A stretch of 64,000 nucleotides of DNA, taken from positions 1 through 64,000 of the forward strand of contig NZ_PDUD01000045.1 of the NCBI RefSeq assembly GCF_002646595.1. The letters are read 5' to 3'. The notes beneath the pieces were generated by a model. It saw only the letters and a program-made list of their open reading frames with translations, did no database searches and was not told the origin of the DNA. The stretch comes from Flavilitoribacter nigricans DSM 23189 = NBRC 102662. Lineage in GTDB: Bacteria > Bacteroidota > Bacteroidia > Chitinophagales > Saprospiraceae. The position numbers were made by a program, and so were the translations under genes. Shown piece after piece: positions 17,354 through 25,678 of the stretch (its first letter is position 1; every line of letters starts with the position of its first letter).

Positions 17354-18019
17354 CTACATTTTGCCCAAAATGGAAGGATAGCCGCGAAAGGGTGGATCGT
17401 TTTTTGAGGCCTTCCACCCGCGGTATTCCTCTAAGCCTTTTTCCGTCAAAAACGGGACCAGGCCACTCACCATCAGGTCCGCATAAAAGTGGAACATCCG
17501 ATCCCCGAATTCATCAAAATGGACCAACGCATCCGACAACCAGGCATCGGAAAATATGATGGTCTGAATGATGAACCGGTCATAAAGGCCGGCCACCCGC
17601 TCTTCCTGCATGATCCCGTTGGCGATCATCTGATCAGCGAACATACGGAATTGTAATTGCCGCATGGCCACCAATTGCCGAAAATGATCTTTCACCTGCC
17701 GGTTTTTCCGGGTGACGGTCACAAAATCCAGCAGCAAAAAGCGGTAATCCCACATGACCCGGTAGTTTTTCACCGTTTGCTCGTAAAACCACTGTGTACT
17801 CAGTTTATGGGGCTGGAATTCCTGAATAGAAGCACTCAGCGCCTCCACCAGTTCCATGTACAGTTCGTAAACAATGGTGTCTACATTTTTAAAATGGTAG
17901 GTCAGATTGCCCGGACTGATCCCCACTGCATCGGCAATACTGCGGATACTCACCCGGTCGAATCCCTGCTCATTCAGTTGTCGTTTCGCTTCCCGTATTA
18001 TTTTATCTCTGGTTTTCAT
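17354..18019 (-). CDS. TetR/AcrR family transcriptional regulator
   Basis: 221 residues. The N-terminal TetR helix-turn-helix spans about residues 5-50 (IIREAKRQLNEQGFDRVS, IRSIADAVGISPGNLTYHF), with the recognition helix VGISPGNLTYHF. The rest is helical ligand-binding/dimerisation domain with no known signature. It is divergent from the small membrane protein gene at 18119. The 100-bp gap contains two AGTACA-TGTACT palindromes that overlap the promoters, so autoregulation and control of 18119 are likely. Effector unknown. Confidence 0.88.
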   Translation of the reverse strand: MKTRDKIIREAKRQLNEQGFDRVSIRSIADAVGISPGNLTYHFKNVDTIVYELYMELVEALSASIQEFQPHKLSTQWFYEQTVKNYRVMWDYRFLLLDFVTVTRKNRQVKDHFRQLVAMRQLQFRMFADQMIANGIMQEERVAGLYDRFIIQTIIFSDAWLSDALVHFDEFGDRMFHFYADLMVSGLVPFLTEKGLEEYRGWKASKNDPPFRGYPSILGKM

Positions 18020-18027
18020 CGATACGG

Positions 18028-18035
18028 CAAATATA
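18028..18035 (-). promoter_or_regulatory. Bacteroidota -7 box of the TetR gene
   Basis: Minus strand reads TATATTTG, exact TAnnTTTG, 9 bp before the TetR start. The transcript would be nearly leaderless. The palindrome at 18051-18070 sits where the -33 region should be. Confidence 0.5.
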
Positions 18036-18050
18036 CTCGTCGAAATTCAC

Positions 18051-18100
18051 TTTTAGTACACTTGTACTATTTTTCCATTTTTAGTACATTTGTACTAAAA
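18051..18100. promoter_or_regulatory. Paired TetR-type operators overlapping the +strand promoter
   Basis: Two inverted repeats with core TAGTACA-NN-TGTACTA. Copy 1 (18051-18070) has spacer CT and 7-bp perfect arms. Copy 2 (18079-18100) has perfect 10-bp arms around TT. Centres are 28 bp apart. The -7 box TACATTTG (18085-18092) of the rightward gene lies inside copy 2. This is the expected layout for repression of 18119 and of the regulator itself. Confidence 0.75.
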
Positions 18101-18118
18101 TTACAAAATCCTGGCTAA

Positions 18119-18355
18119 ATGAATGAAGAACACCACAATAGCGAGCCGCCGGGCGCGGACCCGTCCGCCAAAATGATGGACTGGACCGGCAAAAAATACC
18201 GAAACTTCATGGATTACGTTGCTTTTCGCGACGACGATCCGACCTGGATGCTGGGCTACAAACTGGTCCTGCGCTTTTTCGGTATACTTTTTATTATTAT
18301 TCTTTCGCCCTTTCTGATCCTCGGCCTGGCCATTGCGTTTATGGCCGTGTTTTAG
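18119..18355 (+). CDS. Small membrane protein under TetR control
   Basis: 78 residues. Acidic, hydrophilic N-terminus (MNEEHHNSEPPGADPS) followed by a strongly hydrophobic C-terminal stretch of about 30 residues (FFGILFIIILSPFLILGLA) likely crossing the membrane once or as a hairpin. No family recognised. The gene is the only one between the TetR operators and a terminator at 18385, so it forms a single-gene regulon unit. Predicted leader about 20 nt. Function unknown. Confidence 0.7.
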   Translation: MNEEHHNSEPPGADPSAKMMDWTGKKYRNFMDYVAFRDDDPTWMLGYKLVLRFFGILFIIILSPFLILGLAIAFMAVF

Positions 18356-18384
18356 ATCGATAAACGTTTACACCCTTTTCCTTT

Positions 18385-18420
18385 AAGGCCCCGTGGCAAA
18401 AGCGCTGTGGGGCTTTATTT
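18385..18420 (+). terminator. Rho-independent terminator after the TetR-controlled gene
   Basis: AAGGCCCC (18385-18392) pairs with GGGGCTTT (18409-18416), with one G-U pair, followed by ATTTT. It lies 30 bp past the stop at 18355. Confidence 0.65.
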
Positions 18421-18466
18421 TGGAAATATCAATAGCCTTTCATCACCCAATAAGCACTCCCTTCCA

Positions 18467-18808
18467 ATGTGGATCCATCCAATGTACCTGCTTGCCGGCA
18501 CGATTTTCATCGCGCATCAACTGCTGCAAAAGGCCTGGCAGATTAGCATTCCCCTGGCCGATCAGTATCTGGACCCGCTGCTCTGCATGCCACTCCTGCT
18601 GGGCATCTGGCAGTGGGAAAAGAAATTACTGTTCCGGCACCAGATCACCACCGGAGAGATCTGGTTACTCACCCTATTGCTGAGCCTGCTCTTTGAGATC
18701 GGCTTCCCGCTACTCTCCCCCAACTTCACGGCCGACTGGCGGGACGCCCTCCTCTATTTCGCCGGAGCGTTCCTCTTCCTAACTTTTCGCACCAAAACCT
18801 CCAACTAA
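18467..18808 (+). CDS. Small membrane protein, magnesium citrate transporter-annotated type
   Basis: 113 residues from MWIHPMYLLAG. An in-frame start at 18407 lies inside the preceding terminator and is rejected. About four hydrophobic segments (YLLAGTIFIAHQLL, LCMPLLLGIWQW, IWLLTLLLSLLFEIGFPLL, LLYFAGAFLFLTF). Similar short Bacteroidota proteins are sometimes labelled 'magnesium citrate secondary transporter', which I recall but cannot verify; the length is small for a transporter. Function is best called unknown. Confidence 0.6.
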   Translation: MWIHPMYLLAGTIFIAHQLLQKAWQISIPLADQYLDPLLCMPLLLGIWQWEKKLLFRHQITTGEIWLLTLLLSLLFEIGFPLLSPNFTADWRDALLYFAGAFLFLTFRTKTSN

Positions 18809-18837
18809 AAGACTGCCCACCCACTCTCCCACATTCA

Positions 18838-18895
18838 AACATTCATACGTTTCCACCTTCACACGTTTAAACATTTAAACGTCTAAACGTTCATC
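18838..18895. repeat. Degenerate low-complexity repeat of CATTCAAACGTTTAAA type
   Basis: Roughly ten-base units such as CATTCAAA, CATTCATACGTTT, CACACGTTTAAAC, ATTTAAACGT and CTAAACGTTCA follow each other. It lies in the gap between a membrane protein and the coiled-coil gene. No coding potential. Confidence 0.5.
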
Positions 18896-18904
18896 GAATT
18901 TGCC

Positions 18905-18957
18905 CCTAGGCTAGCCGAGAAAAGATCGATCTGTGGCGTTAAAGGAGTATTTTATAA
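18905..18957 (+). promoter_or_regulatory. Upstream element shared with the gene at 21574 (copy 1)
   Basis: CCTAGGCTAGCCGAGAAAA starts at 18905, and TATTTTATAA starts at 18948. A nearly identical motif at nearly the same spacing lies upstream of the gene at 21574. GGCTAGCC and CCTAGG are both self-complementary, suggesting a dimeric binding protein. The gene at 19047 starts 99 bp after the AT-rich box. Confidence 0.5.
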
Positions 18958-19046
18958 TTCTGAATTAACGTAATTTACAGTCCAATTCAGGCAGTATTCC
19001 AGCTATGGATCGCCTGTAGGCTAAACACCATTTAAATACTACGATC

Positions 19047-19973
19047 ATGACTACGCGCTTGCAAACGGCTCTCGCCCGCCGGGAGCAACTGAAAAAAACC
19101 AAAGCTCACCTGCAGGAGTTGGATCAGCGCCTGGAGCAGATACAATTGACCGTGGGCGAGATCAACGAACAGATCGACCGTAACGCTTCTCCTTTACAAA
19201 CCATTGCTATGGCTATCGGCCGGACGCTGGTCACGGCGGACGGTAACAGCCCGGAAGCTATTGCCGAGAGGGATCACCAGTTGCTGCTGCAGCGCAAAAG
19301 ACTGCAGGATGAGATGGAGATGCTCCATTTTGAAAAGGAGATCCTGGAAGAGCAATTAAGTAGCCTGCCCGAAGTGGAGCGCGAGATCGAGCACCTCAAA
19401 TCAGTACGGGAATCCCAACTGTTGCATTGCTCCGACGAGCAGAGTGAGCTTTTGCGCGACGTGTATCGCCGCCAGAGTGATCTACACGATTTCCGGCAGC
19501 AGATACAGCTCGTGGTGATCAGCGGCAGCCGGGCCAGTGCCCAGTTGTTGACGCTGGCCCATCAGTTGCAAAAACTGGCGGAAGCCGGTGGCCTGTATCT
19601 GGAAACCTATATAACGGAAAACGGTGACACCTTTGCGACCTATGATTATTTAGACCGCTTAAAATCAAAAGTCATCAATGTCGGTCAGTTGTTCCCGAAG
19701 TACGATGCCGACGTCTTCGAGTTGTATCGACTGTCCCGGGCGCGCCTGCCGGAGGCCCCCGAGCGTTTTTTCCGTTTCGGTCCGGCTTATTTCAACAGCT
19801 TACTCTACCGTGGTGAAATGCAGAACGACTTTCATCCGATCTATCTCGAACTGATCGAGCTGTGGCGGAGAGTGAATGCTTCCGTTACGCAGTTTAAGAA
19901 TATGATCCGGCAGATCCAGCATCAGATCGATTACCTGGATACAAAAAAGGATCAGCTTTTGGAGAACGTTTAA
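19047..19973 (+). CDS. Coiled-coil hypothetical protein
   Basis: 308 residues, no signal peptide. Residues 1-45 and about 75-160 are strongly heptad-like (LQELDQRLEQIQLTVGEI, LQDEMEMLHFEKEILEEQL), and 265-308 forms another helix. A short globular part lies between (FFRFGPAYFNSLLYRGEM). No enzyme motif. It shares an upstream regulatory motif with the 1046-residue protein at 21574, suggesting the two work together. The M24 peptidase lies between them but has its own promoter. Function unknown. Confidence 0.7.
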   Translation: MTTRLQTALARREQLKKTKAHLQELDQRLEQIQLTVGEINEQIDRNASPLQTIAMAIGRTLVTADGNSPEAIAERDHQLLLQRKRLQDEMEMLHFEKEILEEQLSSLPEVEREIEHLKSVRESQLLHCSDEQSELLRDVYRRQSDLHDFRQQIQLVVISGSRASAQLLTLAHQLQKLAEAGGLYLETYITENGDTFATYDYLDRLKSKVINVGQLFPKYDADVFELYRLSRARLPEAPERFFRFGPAYFNSLLYRGEMQNDFHPIYLELIELWRRVNASVTQFKNMIRQIQHQIDYLDTKKDQLLENV

Positions 19974-19984
19974 GGTGCGATGGA

Positions 19985-19992
19985 TATCTTTG
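19985..19992 (+). promoter_or_regulatory. Bacteroidota promoter of the M24 peptidase
   Basis: TATCTTTG (exact TAnnTTTG) with TTTG at 19958-19961, spacer 23 bp, within the known range. Start codon 32 bp downstream. The -33 part lies inside the end of the coiled-coil gene. Confidence 0.6.
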
Positions 19993-20023
19993 GTGGTTCC
20001 TAATTACCAAATCCAAATTATTC

Positions 20024-21376
20024 ATGCACCACTTCTTTCGAACTTTGGTCTTACTTTTTGCTTTCACCTCCTTTCAGAGCGCCTTTGCCCAAATGCCCGC
20101 CATTCTCTCCCTGCAGCAACAGGGAGAAGTGCGGGATCGCTGGTTGCAGGAACGGGTAGCCACCGTCCTGCCGGAGATCATGCGACGCGAAGGGATCGAC
20201 ATGTGGATCCTGATCTCCCGCGAATACAACGAGGATCCCGTACTAAAAACCATGTTGCCTTCCTTCTGGCTATCCGCCCGCCGCACCACCATGCTCGTGA
20301 TCTACGACAACGGCGAGGAACTCGAAACACTGGCCTGCGCCCGCTATGATGTGGGTGAGGTATTCAAAAAAGCCTGGGACAAAGAACAGCAGCCCGATCA
20401 GTGGCAGCGACTGGCCGAGATCATTGCCGAACGGCAACCCCGCAAGATCGGGGTCAATCGTTCGGAACACTTCGGCCTGGCCGACGGCATCTCTTCCTAT
20501 CATTACGATCAATTGCGGGAAGTCCTACCGGAAACTTACACGGACCGGCTGGTCTCCGCCGAGCGACTGGCTATCGGTTGGCTGGAAAGCCGGACACCCG
20601 ATGAAATGGCGGTTTACCAACAGATCGTGCGCATTGCCCATCAGATCATCGCCGAAGGGTTTTCCGACGCCGTGATTCAACCGGGCGTCACCACTACTGA
20701 CGAAGTGGTCTGGTGGTACCGGGAGCGCATCCGCGAACTCGGGCTCGTCACCTGGTTCCACCCTACCGTTGATATCCAGCGAGCCGATCCGGAATCCTTT
20801 GATCACCTGCGCGCTTTTTCCAAACGCCCGGACCAGCAGGTGATCCAGCCCGGAGATCTGCTCCACGTCGATTTTGGGATCACTTACCTGGGCCTCAATA
20901 CGGATACCCAGGAGAACGCTTATGTGCTCCGGCCGGGTGAGACCGAAGCGCCGGATTATATTCAGGATGCTTTCCGGAAAGGTTTGCGTCTCATGGATAT
21001 CCTCACCGGCGAGTATAAAGCCGGTCGCAGCGGAAATGAAGTACTCGCAAGTGCGCTGAAAAAAGCCAAAGCGGAGGGACTTCAGCCGACTATCTATACC
21101 CACCCCATCGGTTTTCACGGTCATGCTGCCGGCCCGACCATCGGTCTCTGGGACCAGCAGGGCGGTGTGCCGCACAAGGGCGATTATCCGCTTTTTCACA
21201 ACACGGCCTACTCCATTGAGCTGAATACCGCCGTCGAGATCCCGCAGTGGAAAAAGACCATCCGCATGATGATGGAGGAAGATGCCTACTTCGATGAAAC
21301 GGGCGTCCGCTATATCGACGGACGGCAGACCGAGTTGTTCCTGATCCCCCGGCAATCCCCCTATTTGGGTAAATAA
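20024..21376 (+). CDS. M24 family metallopeptidase (Xaa-Pro aminopeptidase-like), exported
   Basis: 450 residues with signal peptide (MHHFFRTLVLLFAFTSF). N-terminal creatinase-like domain (about 25-185), C-terminal pita-bread domain with the five metal ligands in place: Asp in HVDFGITY, Asp in LNTDTQ, His in GFHGHAAGP, Glu in SIELNTAV and Glu in MMEEDAYF. Releases an N-terminal residue before proline, in the periplasm or outside, for peptide use. Own promoter at 19985. Flanked by the two genes that share the CCTAGG element, without an evident functional link. Confidence 0.88.
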   Translation: MHHFFRTLVLLFAFTSFQSAFAQMPAILSLQQQGEVRDRWLQERVATVLPEIMRREGIDMWILISREYNEDPVLKTMLPSFWLSARRTTMLVIYDNGEELETLACARYDVGEVFKKAWDKEQQPDQWQRLAEIIAERQPRKIGVNRSEHFGLADGISSYHYDQLREVLPETYTDRLVSAERLAIGWLESRTPDEMAVYQQIVRIAHQIIAEGFSDAVIQPGVTTTDEVVWWYRERIRELGLVTWFHPTVDIQRADPESFDHLRAFSKRPDQQVIQPGDLLHVDFGITYLGLNTDTQENAYVLRPGETEAPDYIQDAFRKGLRLMDILTGEYKAGRSGNEVLASALKKAKAEGLQPTIYTHPIGFHGHAAGPTIGLWDQQGGVPHKGDYPLFHNTAYSIELNTAVEIPQWKKTIRMMMEEDAYFDETGVRYIDGRQTELFLIPRQSPYLGK

Positions 21377-21469
21377 CCGACAGCCGGCCGGGAGCTCCGG
21401 ATGCGAAAAACAAAGTCGATCGCATCCGGGGCTTCGTCTCTTGGAGTCCGCCAAGGTGGTCGAGTTTCT

Positions 21470-21520
21470 CCTAGGCTTAGCCGTGAAAAATGGCCATTTC
21501 AGCCCGAACGGCCTATTTTA
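21470..21520 (+). promoter_or_regulatory. Upstream element shared with the gene at 19047 (copy 2)
   Basis: CCTAGGCTTAGCCGTGAAAA starts at 21470 and TATTTTATGG at 21514. It matches copy 1 at 18905 apart from one inserted T, with the AT box 44 bp downstream compared with 43 in copy 1. The start codon at 21574 is 60 bp further. Confidence 0.5.
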
Positions 21521-21573
21521 TGGAGAAATTAATTTGTTGTTGATCCTTCAACAATGACCAAACCTGCGTGCTC

Positions 21574-24500
21574 ATGGAAAATACTCAAAGCAAAGTTCAA
21601 TCTTCAACCCCCGAAAAGCAGCACAGCCTGGAGGCCGGTACCTACGAGATCATCCGGAACCGCCTACAGCAGCAGTCCGATAAGCTGGAACTGCGCCTGG
21701 AACAGCTCAACGCGCTCCGTAAAGAAACCTTCGGAACCGTTGAGCCGCAACTACTGGCCAACGAGCGGCTCAATACCGGCAACTTTTGCATTGCCCGGGA
21801 TATGTTTGCGCTGGGGCAATACTGCATTTTCGGTTATAACGTACACATCGGACTCCGCTCCGGCATTCAGCTGGCGGATGTCTTCAATGTATACCGGCTG
21901 GAAGGTAACACTTTCCGCGAGGCCGGCCTGGAATTGCTCAAGCACGAGAAGTTCGAGATCGATTTCCAGAACCTCTACCGTTATTATAAGGACGCTTTTT
22001 TCGTGCGCTTTGTCCGGCAGGGCAGCTACTTGTACATGACCTTTCAGGTATCGAACAATGCCGGCGATATCAAAGCTTTCAAATGGCTGATCCGGGAAAA
22101 CGACCTCCAGTACGTAGACGCCCGGAGTGAGCACGAGATCCGGGCCGTTCAACAGTTCGAATTTCGCTGGAAACGCATCGACCGGGATCAGCACCGCAAA
22201 GGGCTTCATCCCCACGTATCCGTGCTGGATCGCGTATTTGTGGAAACCGTCGGTGGTGATCTGACGATCAAGGTGGAGGATAATACCGAAGATGGTCGGG
22301 GCATTTACCGGGAGGAAGTGCTGCATCAGGATCAGACCCTCGATGATGCCGAATACCTCTACGCCGACCTCGGCAACCTCATCGTTCTGAAGATCCGGCC
22401 CTATCAGGAAGGCTTCCGCTATTTTGTTTTTAACGAAAAAATGCAGGAAGTCCAGCGCATCGATGCGCTGGCGGACAGCGGCGTCCTGCTGCCCGACGGA
22501 CAGGGTCTGATCTTTTCCAACGGATACTATCTGCAAACGGGAGAATACAAACTGTTCGAATCGGTGGGACGGGGCTGGAAATTCGAGAGCCGGATCAATG
22601 CGCCGAACGGTGAGGATTACCTCTACAGTTTTTACAATCAGGCGGCCGGACAGTCCATACTCATGGCCTATAACGTGATCACCCAGGCCGTGGAAACGCC
22701 TATCCGCTGCCACGGTTTCGCCATTTTCGCGGACGGCACCATGGGCTATTTCCGTTCGGAAGAAGAAGCAACCAAGCACCACATGATCCAGCTCTGGCAA
22801 ACGCCTTTCGGCAGTAACCCGGTGCTGGCGCGCGAACACACGGACAGTTACCTGTCCAAGCTCGGCAATAAAGAGATCGTCAAGGCCATGGCGGAATGCC
22901 GGGAGATCCTGAGCCTTACCCATAAAGAAGACAGCTACGCCGACCTGTACGCAGATCTGGTCAGTCGCTGTACCGATGTGCTGGATAGTTATTACTGGAT
23001 CAACCACCAGGAGACCTTCCGTCTCGGGGAGGTGCTGCAGGAGTTGCGCGACACGGCGAAAACCGCCATTGATGAGTACGAAAAGAAACTCAGCATTCAA
23101 CGTACCACCCAGTCCGCTATCGAGCGGGTTCGCGCTCAGGCCCTGGACCTGTTCCGGCAGATCGGGCAGGAGAATTTCGAATCTGTTGACGTCTTCGTAT
23201 ACGCGCTCAGTGAATTGCGGCGTCTGAAGGGAGCCATCGTTTCCCTGGAAGAACTCCGCTATACGGATAAGGAATTCATCGCGGAGATGATGGAACGGGC
23301 CGATCAGTACCAGGAAGACCTTTCCGGGCAGTGCATCCGGTTCCTGTTGAGTGACACAGCGCTTCTTCCCTATCAGGAAAGGATCAACCAGCACCGGGAT
23401 GAACTGGAAAAGATCACAAGTGCTCTCGATGGAAAGGCCCTGGAGGAAGCAATAGAAAAAACCGCCCAGGAACTCCAGCTTCTGATCGAGATCGTCAACA
23501 ATCTGCACATTACCGATGCCAATGATTCTACCCGGATCATCGACCAGATATCCGCTCTTTTCGCTACCCTCAACCAGCTAAAAGGCGGTATTCAGAAGAA
23601 ACACCGGGAGCTGGCCGGTACCGAGGCGCAATCTGCCTTTCGGGCCCAGATCAAATTGCTGGACCAAAGCACCATCAATTTTCTGGATCTCGCCAAGACC
23701 GGTAAGCAGTGCGATGATTACCTGACCAAATTACTGGTCCAGGTCGAAGAACTGGAAGGTCAGTTCGCGGAATACGATCGCTTTATTCCTATCCTGAGTG
23801 AAAAGCGGGAGGAAATCTATATCGCGTTTGACAGCCGGAGAAAGGCCATTGCGGAAGCGCTGCACAAGCGTACCGATCAGTTGCAACTGGCGGCGGAGCG
23901 TATTCTAAAAGGAGTTTCCTCGCGTTTACAAAACTTTCGGGACGCCGAGGCCATCAACGGCTTTTTCGCGAGTGACATCATGATCGAGAAGGTCCGGGAC
24001 ATCATCCGGCAACTGCAGGAGTTGGAAGACTCCAATAAGGCCGCCGCACTGCAGACCCAATTGAAAAGTCTGCGGGAAGAAGCCGTCCGTCAGTTGCGCG
24101 ACCGTCAGGACCTGTATCTCGACGGAGAGAACATCATCAAGCTCGGTCAGCACCACTTCGACGTCAATGTGCAACCGCTCGATCTGAGCATCATTGAACG
24201 CCGGGGTGCGCTGTACTACCACCTGACCGGAACGGATTTTTACGAACTGATCGAAGACGCCGAACTGAATGAATTGCAGGAAGTATGGTCTCAGGAACTC
24301 ATTTCCGAAGATGCAGGCGTTTACCGGGCCGAATATCTCGCTTACCGGGTTTTTCAGCAGTGGCTCCGGCTCGAAGACCGGCAAAACGCGGATCTGGAGG
24401 CTCTGGTAAAAGAAGCGGTCAACCAAAGATACAACGAAGGTTACACGAAAGGTATTCACGATCAGGATGCCCTGCTGATCCTCGACGAACTCGTAAAGCT

Positions 24501-24711
24501 TTACGAGACGATCGATCTGCTCCGTTATCCTTCCGATATCCGGGCTTTCGCCTACCTGCTATGGCACCACGCCCTGACGGAAGCGGATCGCCAGCTACTG
24601 CAAACGCAACTCCGGGGAGCAGGGACACTACTGCGGGTATTCCCGAACGGAAGTACGTTTGATTATCTGCGGGAGGAAATTCAGGAGGCCCTGAGCAAGC
24701 AGGTAGAATAG
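21574..24711 (+). CDS. DUF3686-type 'DNA repair ATPase' N-terminal region without ATPase domain
   Basis: 1046 residues. Start at ATG 21574; a GTG two codons upstream is less likely. No signal peptide. The N-terminal ~450 residues, with FGYNVHIGLR, YRLEG and WLIRENDLQYVDARSEHE, resemble the DUF3686 region of bacterial 'DNA repair ATPase' proteins. A long helical/coiled-coil part follows (about 480-850). The C-terminal segment YNEGYTKGIHDQDALLIL also recalls that family. Known members continue for several hundred residues into an AAA ATPase. Here the frame stops at 24711, there is no Walker A motif, and the 228 bp downstream hold no AAA remnant. Either a truncated paralogue or an ATPase-free form. 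Role unknown. Confidence 0.65.
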   Translation: MENTQSKVQSSTPEKQHSLEAGTYEIIRNRLQQQSDKLELRLEQLNALRKETFGTVEPQLLANERLNTGNFCIARDMFALGQYCIFGYNVHIGLRSGIQLADVFNVYRLEGNTFREAGLELLKHEKFEIDFQNLYRYYKDAFFVRFVRQGSYLYMTFQVSNNAGDIKAFKWLIRENDLQYVDARSEHEIRAVQQFEFRWKRIDRDQHRKGLHPHVSVLDRVFVETVGGDLTIKVEDNTEDGRGIYREEVLHQDQTLDDAEYLYADLGNLIVLKIRPYQEGFRYFVFNEKMQEVQRIDALADSGVLLPDGQGLIFSNGYYLQTGEYKLFESVGRGWKFESRINAPNGEDYLYSFYNQAAGQSILMAYNVITQAVETPIRCHGFAIFADGTMGYFRSEEEATKHHMIQLWQTPFGSNPVLAREHTDSYLSKLGNKEIVKAMAECREILSLTHKEDSYADLYADLVSRCTDVLDSYYWINHQETFRLGEVLQELRDTAKTAIDEYEKKLSIQRTTQSAIERVRAQALDLFRQIGQENFESVDVFVYALSELRRLKGAIVSLEELRYTDKEFIAEMMERADQYQEDLSGQCIRFLLSDTALLPYQERINQHRDELEKITSALDGKALEEAIEKTAQELQLLIEIVNNLHITDANDSTRIIDQISALFATLNQLKGGIQKKHRELAGTEAQSAFRAQIKLLDQSTINFLDLAKTGKQCDDYLTKLLVQVEELEGQFAEYDRFIPILSEKREEIYIAFDSRRKAIAEALHKRTDQLQLAAERILKGVSSRLQNFRDAEAINGFFASDIMIEKVRDIIRQLQELEDSNKAAALQTQLKSLREEAVRQLRDRQDLYLDGENIIKLGQHHFDVNVQPLDLSIIERRGALYYHLTGTDFYELIEDAELNELQEVWSQELISEDAGVYRAEYLAYRVFQQWLRLEDRQNADLEALVKEAVNQRYNEGYTKGIHDQDALLILDELVKLYETIDLLRYPSDIRAFAYLLWHHALTEADRQLLQTQLRGAGTLLRVFPNGSTFDYLREEIQEALSKQVE

Positions 24712-24939
24712 ATCCATCGAGCAAGATCTGATCCGTAGCAGCGGGTCTGGGGGCCGATTACACCGGTGTAAAAAGTTTCCCAGTTCCCGCTGAACCGGTT
24801 CTCCTTTCTGCGCGGAGATCCACCGGCCCGGCGAATTTTGGTTGGCTCAGCGTAAAAAAACTGCATTTAGCTACTGATTACCGGCATTAAGTTGATTCAA
24901 TGCGCTCGTTCCAGTATTTTGCCGAAAATTTCAAAAGGT

Positions 24940-25533
24940 ATGTTTACGGGAATAATTGAACAGTTGGGTACCGTTAAGGAGATCCGCCGGGAAGGTAGTA
25001 ACGTTCACTTTACAATTGCGTCCGAGCTCGCCGGATCGCTCAAGATCGACCAGAGTTTGTCCCACAATGGCGTTTGCCTGACCGTGGTGGATATCCGGGA
25101 CGGCGCCTATACGGTCACGGCCATTGAAGAGACCCTTAATCGTTCCAATTTGGGAGCGTTGAAGGTGGGCGACAAAGTAAACCTGGAACGCGCTATGGTC
25201 TACGGAGGACGACTGGACGGACACATCGTACAGGGCCACGTAGACGACACGGCCGTTTGTACCCGGATCGAGGAAGTGGAAGGTAGCTGGTATTTTCAGT
25301 TTCGTTACCGGCCAACGCCGGAGCACTTGCTGGTGGATAAGGGCTCCATCTGTGTGAACGGAGTAAGCCTGACTATCGTAAATCCCGAGGAAGACCTGTT
25401 CTCGGTAGCCATTATCCCCTACACTTACGAACATACTAATTTTCAGCAGTTTACCGTAGGCTCAAAGGTCAACCTGGAATTTGACGTACTCGGCAAATAT
25501 CTGGCCCGCTACGCGGCGCTTTACATGAAATAG
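24940..25533 (+). CDS. ribE: Riboflavin synthase, alpha subunit
   Basis: Dismutates two 6,7-dimethyl-8-ribityllumazine molecules to riboflavin in the cytoplasm. Start at 24940 (MFTGIIEQLG), the conserved N-terminus; an upstream in-frame start at 24892 is rejected. 197 residues in two similar lumazine-binding halves: first with SHNGVCLTVVD and MVYGGRLDGHIVQGHVD, second with ICVNGVSLTIV and LEFDVLGKYLARY. Isolated from other riboflavin genes. No FMN riboswitch in the leader. A terminator follows at 25560. Confidence 0.95.
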   Translation: MFTGIIEQLGTVKEIRREGSNVHFTIASELAGSLKIDQSLSHNGVCLTVVDIRDGAYTVTAIEETLNRSNLGALKVGDKVNLERAMVYGGRLDGHIVQGHVDDTAVCTRIEEVEGSWYFQFRYRPTPEHLLVDKGSICVNGVSLTIVNPEEDLFSVAIIPYTYEHTNFQQFTVGSKVNLEFDVLGKYLARYAALYMK

Positions 25534-25559
25534 CGTTTAACGAATAACAGGCTGACAAA

Positions 25560-25603
25560 AGAAAAGGGACCCAGAACAAATCCGGATCCCTTTTCTCGTT
25601 TCT
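25560..25603. terminator. Bidirectional terminator between ribE and gldN
   Basis: GAAAAGGGA (25561-25569) pairs with TCCCTTTTC (25587-25595), then TCGTTTCTT. The A-rich left side gives a U-tract on the other strand, so it may serve both convergent genes. Confidence 0.75.
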
Positions 25604-25678
25604 TAATGGTAGATACACTTATGCGTATCCAATATATAAGCGATCAGTTAGGTAGATCAGCAACTGACCGGCCTGATA

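Noticed and set aside
18407-18466. Upstream start for the small membrane protein at 18467
   Set aside because: It falls inside the terminator hairpin of the preceding gene and adds no family-like sequence.
20525-21454. 309-codon open frame on the minus strand
   Set aside because: Antisense to the M24 peptidase with all five metal ligands in the sense frame.
21751-23508. 585-codon open frame on the minus strand
   Set aside because: Antisense to the DUF3686-like gene, whose frame has clear family motifs; the antisense product has none.
24892-24939. Upstream start for riboflavin synthase
   Set aside because: The conserved N-terminus MFTGIIEQLG begins at 24940.
24712-24939. FMN riboswitch upstream of ribE, or AAA remnant of the preceding gene
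   Set aside because: Neither the FMN aptamer blocks nor any AAA motif is found.
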